NCBI GenBank assembly: GCA_905147135.1
Contig: LR990041.1
Location: forward strand, 15,437,907-15,501,906
DNA from: Blastobasis lacticolella
Lineage: Eukaryota > Arthropoda > Insecta > Lepidoptera > Blastobasidae
Length of the DNA stretch: 64,000 nt
Reading direction: 5' to 3'
The number at the start of each line of letters is the position of its first letter. Position 1 is the stretch's first letter. Below, piece by piece: positions 23,945-35,101 of this stretch. The notes beneath the pieces are model-generated. The model was not told the DNA's origin, ran no database searches, and saw only the letters and a list, made by a program, of their open reading frames with translations. The translations under genes and the position numbers were made by a program.

Positions 23945-24090
23945 CCCCACATCGAAGATTAGGGTCCCGCGGACGGTTATTGAAAATATTTGCATATCTA
24001 TACAGGGCTGTGGACCGAGCGGGGCGCGCCTCTGACATATTGGTTGCGAGAGGGACGTGTGCTAGTGTTGGGACGTGCCCATTCTATATT
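23945..24090 (+). repeat. Direct repeat, unit 2 of a diverged pair
   Basis: TTATTGAAAATATTTGCATA, CTATACAGGGCTGTGG and GCGCGCCTCTGACATATTGG align with the unit at 23110-23290, with small indels. Same strand, about 0.8 kb apart. Confidence 0.4.
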
Positions 24091-24190
24091 ATATCGATAA
24101 TTAATCAGAAATCCCGATCTAGAAGTTCGAGAATCGAGCATTGAAAAGAATTTCCATGAAATTTTGGGTGACGATTTTTACGTCTTCAAC

Positions 24191-24310
24191 CCATAATAGT
24201 CCACTGCTGGAATTGTGTAGGGTTTTGTAGGCCTTAATTACCACAGGGATCACAGTGTCGCAAACAAAAAACAAAATTCTATGCTGCTCATTTTTTGGTC
24301 GACAGAGGCC
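24191..24310 (-). repeat. Dispersed repeat C, 3' part
   Basis: The minus strand reads AATGAGCAGCATAGAATTTT through a CACTGTGATCCCTGTGG segment to CCAGCAGTGGACTATTATGG, corresponding to the 3' third of repeat C. Confidence 0.5.
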
Positions 24311-24576
24311 TAGTTGATCTGCCTCTACAGCATTAGGCGTAAGGGTATGGTACTATACTTTACTCTGTCTGTGTATTCTATTAAGTTAGTAGAAAGGGAA
24401 CGTAAATTAATACTTTTACATTCGTTAATATTAGACGCGTAGAGGTACACAGTGAGTTACTTATGAATAGTGCTGATGCTGACAAGAAAAATAGTTAATG
24501 TTTAGTTACAAAACTCTTGACTTGTATCCATTTGATATTTTCCAATAATTGTTTATTAAGTAATAACGATTTCTTT

Positions 24577-24811
24577 ACTCATCATCATCATCTTGGCGTT
24601 AATATCTCAGTTATGCTCTCGCACACGAGAGCCCGGGACCTTTACATGATCCAGCATTGGGCAGATTAAGTAATTACAGTAGAGCGACTGACATCTGTTC
24701 TTCGTGACCATGTTAACAAGGGAACCTGACCAGATTGGATCATGATCACATTCAGTCGCCAGAATGTGCAGGTTTCATCACGATGTTTTCTCTCACCATC
24801 AGAGCACCGGT
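24577..24811 (-). repeat. SINE (family T), body without tRNA head
   Basis: Minus-strand body from CCGGTGCTCTGATGGTGAG through AACATCGTGATGAAACCTGC, ACATTCTGGCGACTGAATG, AGGTTCCCTTGTTAAC and ATCATGTAAAGGTCC to ATTAACGCCAAGATGATGAT. The 3' end carries the GAT-repeat tail (read as CATCATCATCATC on the plus strand). Confidence 0.75.
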
Positions 24812-27351
24812 TACAAGGCCGCACTTATAACCTTTCGTTATTAAATATGACTGATAAACAACGTCAAATAATTAAAAATATTTCAAAACATGACAACAAC
24901 GACAATATCGATAATCGGGTGTCCCACAACTACGCGAATGAATATTCGCAAACGACCTGAAATCGATGTCGATTTACCTTTCACGATAATGATATATACT
25001 TAAACCTGAACGCATGACTAAGTTTAGGTATCATAGACGTTTATACCGGGAATTTCTTTATAGCCTATGACTTTCACAAAATTTCAATTATAAGGTAGAG
25101 AAGTACATTTAGGTATCTATGGCAACCCTGTTCTGTTTTGTTATCTGTCATATTTAGTTCCATTTTCAGCCGCCAGTAAAGTTAACACGTAGGTAGCAAA
25201 GTTATGTCTCTTTACTAATGTCATTAAAGTACATTGCATATGCGCTATCACAGTTTTGTCGTGTACAAGGAAGAGAGCCTTTATTGAAAACAAGCTAATT
25301 ATATAGAAACTGTAACTGAACTGACGCTATCTAGGCATTTCCACGAAACTATACATAGTTAAATATGGCGTTAGTTTGTATATAAATATTGGAAGTTTGG
25401 ATTGAATTCGATAGATCCAAACAAAGTGTATACAATGGAGATCAATACCTATCAATACCTATCAATATACAAGCTCTACATGCTTGACGTCGTCCTATTA
25501 CCAGTTCAAAAAGGTCTTGTATACTTACAAGTGTCACTGTGTGTTTCCTTCCTACTTTCCTACCTCTAGAGATATTCAATATCTTAATCAATAAAGAAAT
25601 TTTGGGTTTGAGTTTGACTTAGGAATAAATAACCTTGGTAATTTGAAAGACGTCTCATCTCGGGCAGGAACTGGATATTTATCTTACCAACTTACATATT
25701 CTCCTAGTTCTGAAATCTAGATCGCGAACGAAGGTCCACGAGTCCACTCAAGTTGCACTGTGGAAGCTCCCAAGCACATCGCAAACGTTTCACTCAAATA
25801 TTTGCTCCCGAACAAACACACCGAGGAACAAGCTTCTTCATTTTAAACCGGAGAGGGTTAATAAGGGTCCTGCTACACTGTTTGCCCGGGTGGGCTCTCT
25901 TAATTTCGCGCGGCTCGTCCATAAGCTCTGCAAATAGTGTGCTGGGCCTGTAATGCCCGGTTTATATACTAGTTAGATTTAGACCACACGACCGTCTAGT
26001 TCAGCAATCGTTATAGGAACGCAGTCATTTCTTCTATCGATAATATACAATAGTCAGTCACTATTGCGAGACGTTTTTGGGGATTCTCAACACAGGCTAG
26101 TAGCCATCGCAGTGGTATACGCGCAATACAAAAAATATATTCGCATTGGTTCTCAAAACAGAATGAAATATAATTTCTTGATCGCCCGCCTCGATTCTGT
26201 ACGAGAGAATAAAATACTAAATCCCTCCACTCAGACGTGGAACAAACTGTTGTTTTTAATAATTGGGCCTCTTCTGAAGGCTTTGCGTGTACCTACCTTG
26301 TTGAAGGAGCGTTTCGAGTGGCCCTGGCCGGTCCGCGCAGGAGGGTTCGCAAAGCCAGAGCGCGGGGAATACTCAGCGATATTCTATATTATAGGTACTT
26401 ATATTTTTCAAGTTTATGAGCATACACATAAGAGCTTTTATTACACGAGCTCCAATTTAAGACTGCACGGCAAGATCCCATACACATTCGAAGTACGCTT
26501 CAAAATAATTGACTTCACAAGAAATAGCAAATACCTACCACGACGCCTTCGTGAGTCACAGCAATAACCATTTGAACTTGAAAGCGGGCCTTTCAACTTC
26601 AGGATAAAACGCTGGTATTTGTAAAAAAAATCCCCCGTTGAAGCAAATTAATTTTTAATTCTGCTTCAAAGAGACGTTTGCTTGCAATTACGAACAGAAT
26701 TTTCGTTAAGGAAATAAATGTATTTGGAATTCAACCCATTATAATCCATCAGTTCGTTTTATAACGAATAAAGTATCTTTCAACAAGTTCAATTGGTTCG
26801 GTTGAATGAACACTGAAATGTCAAATCCTAACGATATGCCTACAAATAGCGTAGGTACTTACAACGTAATCACAATGTATCCAACGCTTGAGCTATCATC
26901 AAGTGCTTGTTTATGCCCAACAAATACATTCGCCACTCATATTCATTTTTGCCAATCATATTCATATTTATTGCTACTTCGTCAAGATCGCGTTTATCTA
27001 CCGACTAACGAAACGGGGCAAAAGGTACTGCAACGGAGCCATTGAGACATATTTGTTTCTTTTGAGAATAATTATATTTTTCCCGAACATTTTTTCTGGA
27101 AACAAATTTTACTATTCGGAAGTTTTACCGGTCTTAATTATTTCCTGTAACTTTTTTTTTTTTTGTTGGAATGCATTAATGAAATCCTTTTACCTAAGAT
27201 TATTTTGCTGGAATATATTTTTACGTATAGCGATTATTCGTTTCACATATTTTACCAATGTTTTATCTTTTGTCCTGACAATAGAATACCTTACTTTGCC
27301 GTGGTGCGGCAAATCAATGCTGGAAATATCCTTTTCTCAGTGAAAGGTACG
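24812..27351. other. No gene recognised
   Basis: The longest frame (26064-26567 plus, 167 codons) has no recognisable domain or motif. Short tandem words CAATACCTAT at 25440-25462 and a T-run at about 27150. Confidence 0.4.
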
Positions 27352-27935
27352 GCGAGCTCTGCTCTCTCTAGTTGTTCGAAAGTCGAGTAGGCCTGATGGT
27401 ATTTAGGTGGTGCTTAAAGTGTGTGCTCCCGAATTGTGTCCCGTACTAACGCGCCTCTTCGCACTCTCATACTCCACTGGGATAGTCCCATCTTCATGGA
27501 AGACTGCCCACGTGCACCCTGTGCCCAAAAAGGGCGACAGATCAGACCCATCGAATTACAGACCTATCGCTGTTATCTCCCTTCTCTCTAAGGTGAAGAA
27601 CTGTTTGATGATGATGCCTACAGCTACATTCTATCATCGCACCGCTCGCCATCGACAGGGAGTTCATCCTCACACCTTGGAGTCAAATTGGTTGCGAACT
27701 GTGCGGTTCCAAAGGAACTCTCTCCCGCGCACACTAAGGTTGTGGAATGAACTACCTGGAGAGGTTTTGCCTGGAGAGTACAACATGGAGTTCTTCAAGA
27801 AAGGGGTTAAATGGTTTTTACGGGGTCGGCAACGCGTGGGTGATGCCCCTGGTATTGCAAACGTCTATAGGCTGCGGTGACTGCTTACCATCAGGCCGCA
27901 AGCTTGTTTGCTACCATAGTGATATAAAAAAAAAG
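27352..27935 (+). pseudogene. Internally deleted Jockey-like LINE with an open frame across the deletion
   Basis: The 5' part reads RPDGI, a stop, then VVLKVCAPEL and VPKKGDRSDPSNYRPI, the start of a Jockey-like reverse transcriptase. At about 27600 it jumps from SLLSKV directly to TATFYHRTARHRQGVHPHTL and the C-terminal LRLWNELPGEVLPGEYNM, losing the whole catalytic core including the YADD box. The frame stays open for 157 codons (27407-27880) across the junction. The 3' end (GGCTGCGGTGACTGCTTACC, ATCAGGCCGCAAGCTTG, then GATATA plus nine A) is the usual terminus of this LINE group, so the copy was retroposed or deleted as a unit. No target duplication was found. Confidence 0.8.
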
Positions 27936-28714
27936 TTTTAATTTTTGTTAATTTCGTTGTATCGCCTTTTCGTTGTATTCGCCTAAAATTTCAAGGTTTT
28001 AATTGCTGCAGATGTTGCAGTACGAAGTGTAATCAATTTTTAATTTAGATTGATTTCAAATGCAAAATTAACATGCGATTTATTTCGCCTTAAACTTATT
28101 TTCATCTTCCTATCGTCAAATGAAACTGCTCACATAATTTCTTGCAATCGAACTCACTCGGTAAGTTCGTTATTTTACAATTTAATATTTAGTAGAAACA
28201 AAAGATGTATCTGTTCTACGTTGATGGTGTACAATGGCCTTAAGATTTACAATTTCATTGTGCTAATCACCAACTGCAGCTGCATGCTAAACAAAACGAG
28301 CAAGCGCACCTGTTTCCGGCATCAAATCTGGAAACTCGTGCCCTTAACAAGCTCTGCACCATTATTTTCGGAGGTACAAAAAAAAAAGCCGTTTGACACA
28401 CTACTCGGTCGGCAACGTCGATGAACGAAGCTCCGGGATCCCCAACAAGCCGAAAAAGTCCAAAAATTGACTGTCCGAGCTAGCCGCTTAACTTTTTAAT
28501 TAGTGGTTCTGTTGCCCCGTAGATCCTACAACACAATGTAGCGAAGAGCGTACGACGCGTTCTTCCGCATTTTGGCAGGGTCTTCCAGCTTCACGTTATT
28601 ACCGCAGCCGTGTCGCCAAATTAAATTACGTCGTCGGTCGTACGAGATTCGGCAAGCACAGCTATGAAATGTTACAATTTTGACAAGCCTTTTTTGGCTC
28701 GAATATTACATCGT
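27936..28714. other. No recognisable feature
   Basis: A 124-codon frame at 28050-28424 has no recognisable domain. A run of ten A lies near 28380. Confidence 0.4.
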
Positions 28715-28762
28715 GGAAGGCCCTAGTCCTGTAGTGGACTGTTATGGGCTGTGACGACGATT
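28715..28762 (+). repeat. Dispersed repeat C, 3' end only
   Basis: GGCCCTAGTCCTGTAGTGG, ACTGTTATGGGCTGTGACG and ACGATT match the end of the 53.5-kb copy (CCTTAGTCCTGCAGTGGAC, GGGCTGTGATGATGATTG). Confidence 0.6.
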
Positions 28763-29204
28763 ACATTCGAATCATTATTAAAATTATATTTCTGTTATAG
28801 TTAAAAAAATCCTAAATAACTACCTAGGCGTTTATATTTACGAATTAATTGGAGTAAAACGTATGACGAAAAACAGGCAGAGAAGTTGCCACAACGCGAA
28901 AACTAGAAACTTTGTTATTGTAATAGTAGACGGTACGTAATGCGTGTCCAATGTTGATGCAAATCCAGGTTTATTTAATTTTAGATGGAGTGTCTTTTGC
29001 TTCTGTCTCCCCAGACTATTTTATATTCTAAGCTAACATTTTTATTCAGAGAATGGTAGAGAAATGATTTCGCCTCAGGTAAAACCTCATGTAACGAATT
29101 TGGTTCACAGTAATGTCGTAGGTAGGAGCTTCAACTCGATTGACATTTTGTTCTAATATAAAGACAACAAAACGTCCTTCACAGAAATGTGGGCTGTTAT
29201 GTTT

Positions 29205-29420
29205 ATTTTTACCCACGATGGACGGAGAGGAACAGAGACGGTAAATGCGTTTGGGTTAAAGGTTGTTTGTGTGTTTGTATGTATGTCTGTTACAATTTTT
29301 CTCGAAAACTACTGGGTCGATTTCGATGTGGTTTTTGTATTAAAAAAATGACATTTCAGAGCGATTTCGTGTTTACATTGCAATCGAAAATAAACAATAT
29401 AAAAACCCTTTACTGACAGA
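29205..29420 (+). repeat. Dispersed-repeat fragment
   Basis: A T/G-rich stretch (GTGTGTTTGTATGTATGTCT) followed by CTCGAAAACTACTGGGTCGA and TTTCGATGTGGTTTTTGT is of a type widespread in lepidopteran genomes, similar in wording to the repeats at 35925 and 47046. A 75-codon open frame across it has no recognisable protein content. Confidence 0.45.
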
Positions 29421-29517
29421 TCGAAAAATCCGTCGGGGGCTGCCATTCCCAGTTTTAACAATATAAAAACCCTTTACTGACAGATCGAAAAATCCGTCGG
29501 GGGCTGCCATTCCCAGT
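29393..29517 (+). repeat. Two-copy tandem duplication, 64-bp period
   Basis: The 61 bases at 29393-29453 recur identically at 29457-29517. Each copy starts AACAATATAAAAACCC and ends GGCTGCCATTCCCAGT. Complete identity indicates a recent event or an assembly duplication. Confidence 0.9.
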
Positions 29518-29594
29518 CTTGTGAAATTAATATGGCCCTAGAACTAGATAAATTTTTGGATAATGTTTTAAACTATCGCGGTTATTGTCACACA

Positions 29595-29731
29595 TTTTAA
29601 GGGTATGTTCCGGGTTTCCTACCGCGTACCTTTGTTGACGAGTAGTCCGATATTTCGACGCACTTGCATGCATAATGAAAATACTCGTCAACAAAGGTAC
29701 GCGGTAGGAAACCCGGAATATACCCCTAAAA
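29595..29731. mobile_element. Foldback element, copy B, 50-bp arms
   Basis: The left arm 29595-29644 (starts TTTTAAGGGTATGTTCCGGG) and the right arm 29682-29731 (ends GGAATATACCCCTAAAA) are inverted copies with about two mismatches and a 37-base spacer. The left arm, spacer and the 33 bases upstream correspond, in reverse, to copy A at 19.4 kb. The right arm is an inverted re-copy of the left, extending well past copy A's 22-bp inverted ends. Confidence 0.75.
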
Positions 29732-30103
29732 ATTTTGGATTTTCTAATGATTGACATTGAGTTAAACTACTTAGGAATAAAATATGGCTGCTATTAGTCG
29801 GCGGTTAAATCTATTACCACGATAATACCCGTTTTATGTGATTTGTCACATATAGTATTAGTATGTTTTACAATAATAATTTATGCCGACATTAAACAAA
29901 TACTATAAAATACATCTCTATATTACTCCGTCCAATAAGTGACGGATTTTATTCATAATGACCGGTCAATTTGATTATTTCAATAGTTTTTATAACCATT
30001 GTCTACTCGTCTTGGGCAATATTCATGTTTCCCGGGTATTATAGAGAATGCCCTATTAATCACCTTGTCCATAAAATCATACATAGCAAACTGTTTTACC
30101 CAT

Positions 30104-30316
30104 TGACGACCTGAGTGGTTCAATTGGTTAACATACCGGTCAGCCACGCAGAGGTCCCGGGTTCGATTCCCGGCCGAGCAGAAATTGATTGAATTTGAAT
30201 TGAAATGAATTTTAATTATTGAATGAATTTTCAGTTATCACTCATAACACAAACTTTACTTATTTTGAGGCCAGGAGGCGTTATGTGAATTGTAAAATCA
30301 TATTTATTTATTTAAT
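30104..30316 (+). repeat. tRNA-Gly-derived SINE (family G), copy 2
   Basis: Head with GAGTGGTTCAATTGGTTAAC (diverged A-box) and an intact B-box in GGGTTCGATTCCCGG, then GAATTTTAATTATTGAATG and CTCATAACACAAACTTTACT. Internal sequence between the head and the CATAACACAA block is shorter than in copy 1. Ends in ATTTATTTATTTAA. Confidence 0.75.
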
Positions 30317-31054
30317 TTAACATAAATCTATGGCTGAAACTGTTTCCTGTCAAATTATGTGATATGACAATTAGATCTCTAGTCCCATTCTATTTATGTA
30401 TCGGGAATCCATATTAAAAATCCAATATATTAAAACCCAACGACCAATCACAGCTGTCCCCGACGCCTGTTATTAAAAAGCTGCGCAGTGACATCTTATT
30501 CGGGCGCAAATCGTGATACTAGGTGATTTACCGCGTGGCAAGTTGGCGGACGAACTATTCCATCACATTGTAGTAAAGATAGATAGGCAAATAACTCAAT
30601 GCGGTGTCGGCAATGCAGATGCCGCAAGTTGTACGCGCCAGCGGTTTAGTTTAATACTTTATAATGTCATGGTGGAAATATGTAATAAGTACAAAATCTT
30701 AAACGATATTTAGAAAGTATACATTAATATTATACGTCTATTAAACTCTATAGTGGGTTTTCGACTTAGATTGTTCTTGCTACCAGTTGGGCACATAGCA
30801 TAATATTTTTTACTATTATTCCAATCTTCACAATCACATTTTTTAAGTTCCACATCAAATATATTTCATACCGATTTCATACACAACACAAAACATATCC
30901 AGATAAACTTAAATTAAAAATAGCAACTAAAAATAATAATGTAGTACTTTTCATACCATTCCAGACAACATTCCATCAGCCATTCAGTCACCCAAACTCG
31001 TCCCGCTCCGTTCATGGCTTACTCCTCGCATTCATAGTGAGTTTGCATGCTTAC
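30317..31054 (-). other. Probable CELF intron, downstream of the exon
   Basis: Begins on the minus strand with the donor GTAAGC at 31054-31049. I looked for the next CELF exon (encoding GASSSLVVKFADT or similar) here and through to position 1 and did not find it. Confidence 0.5.
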
Positions 31055-31134
31055 CGGCATAGTTTGACTTCCGTGTAGGCTGGTGATGGCTGCCTGCGCC
31101 TCCTGGTGAGAGCTGAACTTCACGAACGCGCAGC
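31055..31134 (-). CDS. bru3: Internal exon of a CELF/Bruno RNA-binding protein (part of RRM2)
   Basis: On the minus strand a 26-residue segment opens with [16 protein letters not shown] and closes with [15 protein letters not shown] is the RNP1 motif of an RNA-recognition motif, and the segment matches, from memory, RRM2 of CELF proteins, closest to the CELF3-6 group whose insect member is bru3. These proteins bind GU-rich RNA and control splicing and translation. The exon is bounded by an acceptor (TTGCAG just before it) and a donor (GTAAGC just after it). It is 80 nt long, starts with the last two bases of a Gly codon and ends on a complete codon, which is the phase and length I recall for this exon in vertebrate CELF genes. 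Translation past the donor gives an unrelated short tail, as expected for intron. No flanking CELF exon was recognised, so both neighbouring introns must be long. The CELF assignment is firm; the choice of bru3 over other Bruno paralogues is less so. Confidence 0.85.
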
Positions 31135-31334
31135 CTGCAACAAAGGCATTGCCTCGTGAGGGCGTGACACAACTTGCTCGGCAATGTGGGAGGTTTTGAC
31201 TCTGGATCACGCGAATTTAAAATTTCTATGACATACATTGTTTGTTGGTGTAGTCGTTCATAATGTTAGTGTGAGGTGAAATATCGTGGGGGTAGATATG
31301 TAAAGTAAACATGTATAGGATGTAGTGACTGTAT

Positions 31335-31700
31335 TTATATTTCGATTTTTAACGGGTTTTTTTGTTTGTTACAAGCTTTTATTTAACTTGCACTGTTCGT
31401 ATGTAAGTTATCCGTAAAAATTTACGAACAATTTTTCGACTATTTGTTGGTATCCGATTGAGCTGAAACTTGGTATACCTATGTAACTTGGATGACAATG
31501 CATTAACATGATACCATAGAGCTGGTCTGATGATGGAGTTGGAAGATGGTCATAGGAACTAATGAAAGTGTTTGGACTCTTTGGGATGGTGTTGACGACC
31601 AAGGCTCTCAAACGTACCACCATGGCGAAACGGCGGTAGTACTGACGGCACCTAAATGGCTGCACGTGACATGTGATGGTCATGGCGTAAAATACTTACC
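31335..31700. repeat. Probable dispersed repeat, single copy in window
   Basis: Phrases such as TTGAGCTGAAACTTGGTATA, GAGCTGGTCTGATGATGG and GGCTGCACGTGACATGTGATG resemble a common lepidopteran repeat as I remember it. It lies about 200 bases upstream (gene sense) of the CELF exon. The 91-codon minus-strand frame here has no protein features. Confidence 0.35.
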
Positions 31701-31794
31701 GTAAGCTTACACTGTCCCTAATTGATGCCTTTGCCTCCGCCTAATTGACCGACCAAATTTAAATCAACTCATATAAAATATTTTGTCGCTATAT

Positions 31795-31935
31795 GAGTTG
31801 CCTCTCTGGCCACTGGTGCGTGGTCACTGAGAGGACTAAGATGTAATGCCATGCTTGTAATTGCGCTAGCTACTTTTAGCCAACTATGCACGCATTGTTG
31901 CTGGGTGACAGCAATGATGATAGTAGGTACTACTA
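31795..31935 (+). repeat. Dispersed repeat H, copy 1
   Basis: GAGGACTAAGATGTAATGCC, GCTTGTAATTGCGCTAGC and GCATTGTTGCTGGGTGACAG match the copy at 36885-37140. Confidence 0.6.
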
Positions 31936-34900
31936 CAAGCTACTAAATTTGATATGGTTATGAAAGCTCGACGATTGACTCCGTGTCGAGTCTGAAAACA
32001 ACCTAAAAGAAGGCAAAGACAGTCATCGTTTATAAAACAAAGAAATATTTTGCGTTCGCAAACAGATAGGCGAAATTGGAGTCGAGGCGAGTTGTGTAAA
32101 TAAATAGGTACTGTGTCAAACTATATTTTTACTGTCTATAGTGGCAAATCTGAACTAGCAGAGGCGATGTTGCCGAATCTGATCCAGCCGGGCCGCATGG
32201 TGTAGGTACATTTAAAATTTTACCCGAAAAAAAAAATGAAAATCTTAAACAAGGCGGCCGCAGCGGGATTATCGCTCAATTTTTCAATAACAACCTGTCA
32301 GAACACAGAGGCAGCGCGCGCCCGCCATATCAATCTTGGTCCCGCAGCGCAGGTGAGGGCGCGGGGCGCGGGCGGCGGCGCAGCCGTGTCCGCCTAATGA
32401 CGACTGATGGATCCCCGCTTATGAGGATAGGATTACCCAGATCCGCCAACTCGCGTCTACAACTAAATCAGTTACGGGCCCGCCGCTCACCTTATTGCGG
32501 CGGACACCGCCTCCTTTTTACATTTTGTAAGAGAAACTTGCCCACCAATAATAAGTAAAGCCTGTCAATTTATGATCTCGTGGGCGGAAAATAAAAACAC
32601 ATGTGAGCTCCGCTTAGTAAGTACCCTCGTAACTTCTTATTGGATCAGCATTGAATTCCGCAAAAACCGTGCCGCTGAAAGGTAGAAGCTCTATAGGGAA
32701 AATTGTGGCGACTATTTTATCTTGCGCGGAGCTCTCGGCGGCAAAAGTACGATTATGCTCGACTGGCTTTTATTCGTATTATCCTTTGTTCAACTGGATA
32801 AAAGACCATAGACGAAACGTTTTCCGAAAGGGCGTCTCAAATGAATTAGGGCGCACTTTTTAAGCTGCGCGTCGTGTTTACATGGCGCCTTTTGCCGGAA
32901 TAGACACAGCAAAACAAACAGGCCGATACAGGAAAGAAAGACAAACAATTTGCCCGAGGTGGACGATCGGCGAACGAGGGCGGCCTCGTGTAAGGGAATA
33001 ATAACGCGGATTGTGCGAGGAGCGCAATTTAAATGGTGACAATTGGAGGACAAATTGACGAGCGGCGGGCGCGGCGGGCGCGGCGCCGCGGGCGGCTGAC
33101 AATGGCGCCGCGCCCGGCCCCGGAAAACCCATTATGAGAACGTCAGTCGGCAAGTGAGAAAGAAGTCAAAACTTCGCCGGCAAACATGGAACTATTTACT
33201 GCTTCCACATTCGGCGACGTGTGCTGCAAAGTTGTGTGCAATTTGTTAACCCTTTATCGCAAGTGCAGCGTCGGCCGGCAGCGGCACGCCGGTGCGTGGC
33301 GCGACGCCGCACCAGGTATCTTGGCCGCCCGCCAGAGATCTGTTTTCCTGTTGTTGCCGAATGGCGAACAAACTCACAGATCAGTTTTTATCGCGCGAAA
33401 GGCCTTTATAGCCGACCGATAGCAACCGAAATGTTTTCGCGTCGCCGACGAACACAAATATTATTGGATAGTTTTATGTATCGGAAGCATTATACGCTAA
33501 AAACTTTGGCACTCGATTGAAACACGGTGACACTTCAAAACTGAGGGTCAACTTGAGCATACCTACGGGCATCGACTCTTTAAACTTTGTAGTCGGGAAA
33601 GTTCTGACTTTACTTGAGCTGTTTATAATGATTGATGGATTAAGGTAGACCATTACCTCGAGTCTAACTCATAGTTGAGGTGGGTAGTAAGCGTCAGCGT
33701 ATAGAACATTCCATTAGCTTTACGTTGAAAACATATTATCGTATTAAAAGTTTAAAAATTCTACTACTACTGTCTAGAGCTTAGCTAGAAGAGAATCGAC
33801 AACACAAAAGAAGCCTAGACAATGTTATTAATATTTCCCACGTATCACTTTGCGTACCGTTTACCATGTTATCTGCTATATAAGTGGTAACTGAATTCAA
33901 TTAGAATTCTAAGCGAAAATACTTCAGCTCTCTCCACGATAAATTTATCTATAAAGATAGCTCACGTGGAAATTATTACCCTGAAGTTTTGCACTTCGCA
34001 TTCAGAGTTCCAACTGAGTGGCTCAAAAGAATAGGAATCTAATAAGCATCGGGCCGTGTGTTGGTTGACAGGAGATGCGCAGCGAATGTTTGCTTGTCAA
34101 AGTAAGATTATTCGTCAAAGACCCTGAAAATTCCCTCAAAGAACAGTTTTTGTGCTCGACTGGGAAACAACCTTTTGTATATCAGGCAAACGTCATCAAG
34201 TACAGACAAGTAAAGGTACGCCCACTGATGGGGCCTTGTCTAACGGACTAAGGTGACCTTGTATAATACACTAAGTACCACAAAAAACATCAAATCAGAT
34301 CGGTTTTAATAAAAATCAACAAAGACTGGTGAATTATAGTTGCAGACATATTAAATTCATTAAGTAAAGGAATAACTTTGCTTAAAATAAATAATAAAAA
34401 TGCACGAAAGACGATACTATTTCTATTTGTTATCTGTATCCCACAATTTGGAACAGCACTGAAACTAAACCTGCTATATGAGTGGATACAAATAATACTT
34501 CAAAAAGCACGGATACTTAGTAGATAGCGGATACAAACTCATGCTGAGTCACGCCGCTCATTTCCAGAAGCTGATACCGGCGAATACCGCTCTCATATCT
34601 AAAAGCACCCGGAGTACTACTGAAGCGCGAATCCAATATTATTAAAGTCTTGGAATCTTTCATTTTAAAGTTTCACGTATGAAGTTGGGAGCGCAAATGC
34701 TGGAAGCAGCGCGGCGTGTAAACAAGGCATTTTGAAAGCATAAATATATATTTTTACAGTTACATATTATGGTAATTAACTGGCAAATAGGTACTCTACT
34801 TTAAATTAAAATTCTAATATAAATGATATTCATATCCATTGGATATTGTCCACGTGGTAGACGCAGTGTGGAGTAACACACTAAACACTACGTTTAACTA

Positions 34901-35084
34901 CGGCCTCCGTTAACAAGAACATCATGGATCCGCCATCCTAGCGTGATGAGTAGGTATGGCATATCTCTCCAGTCTTGCAGGAACCTCAAGTTCAAGAAAC
35001 GGTTTCGGTTAAAAATACAAGAAAAGTATTTCTTACAGCGCCCGTGGTAGAAAGTAAAAGGTACAAGTTAATTTTTTTCAAAAC
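31936..35084 (-). other. Probable CELF intron, upstream of the exon
   Basis: Contains two GC-rich, CpG-dense patches at 32300-32520 and 33050-33130, up to nearly all G/C. The preceding CELF exon (ending in a Gly-Pro-Asp-Gly region) was searched for and not found. No other gene recognised. Confidence 0.4.
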
Positions 35085-35101
35085 ATTGAATGAGTAAGAA
35101 C
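35085..35101. repeat. Target-site duplication (left) of the 35.1-kb SINE
   Basis: ATTGAATGAGTAAGAAC here is repeated exactly at 35753-35769 on the far side of the SINE. Confidence 0.9.

Noticed and set aside
26064..26567. 167-codon open frame, the second longest in the window
   Set aside because: No domain, no repeat similarity and no splice context; composition looks like translated non-coding DNA, with a second frame overlapping it.
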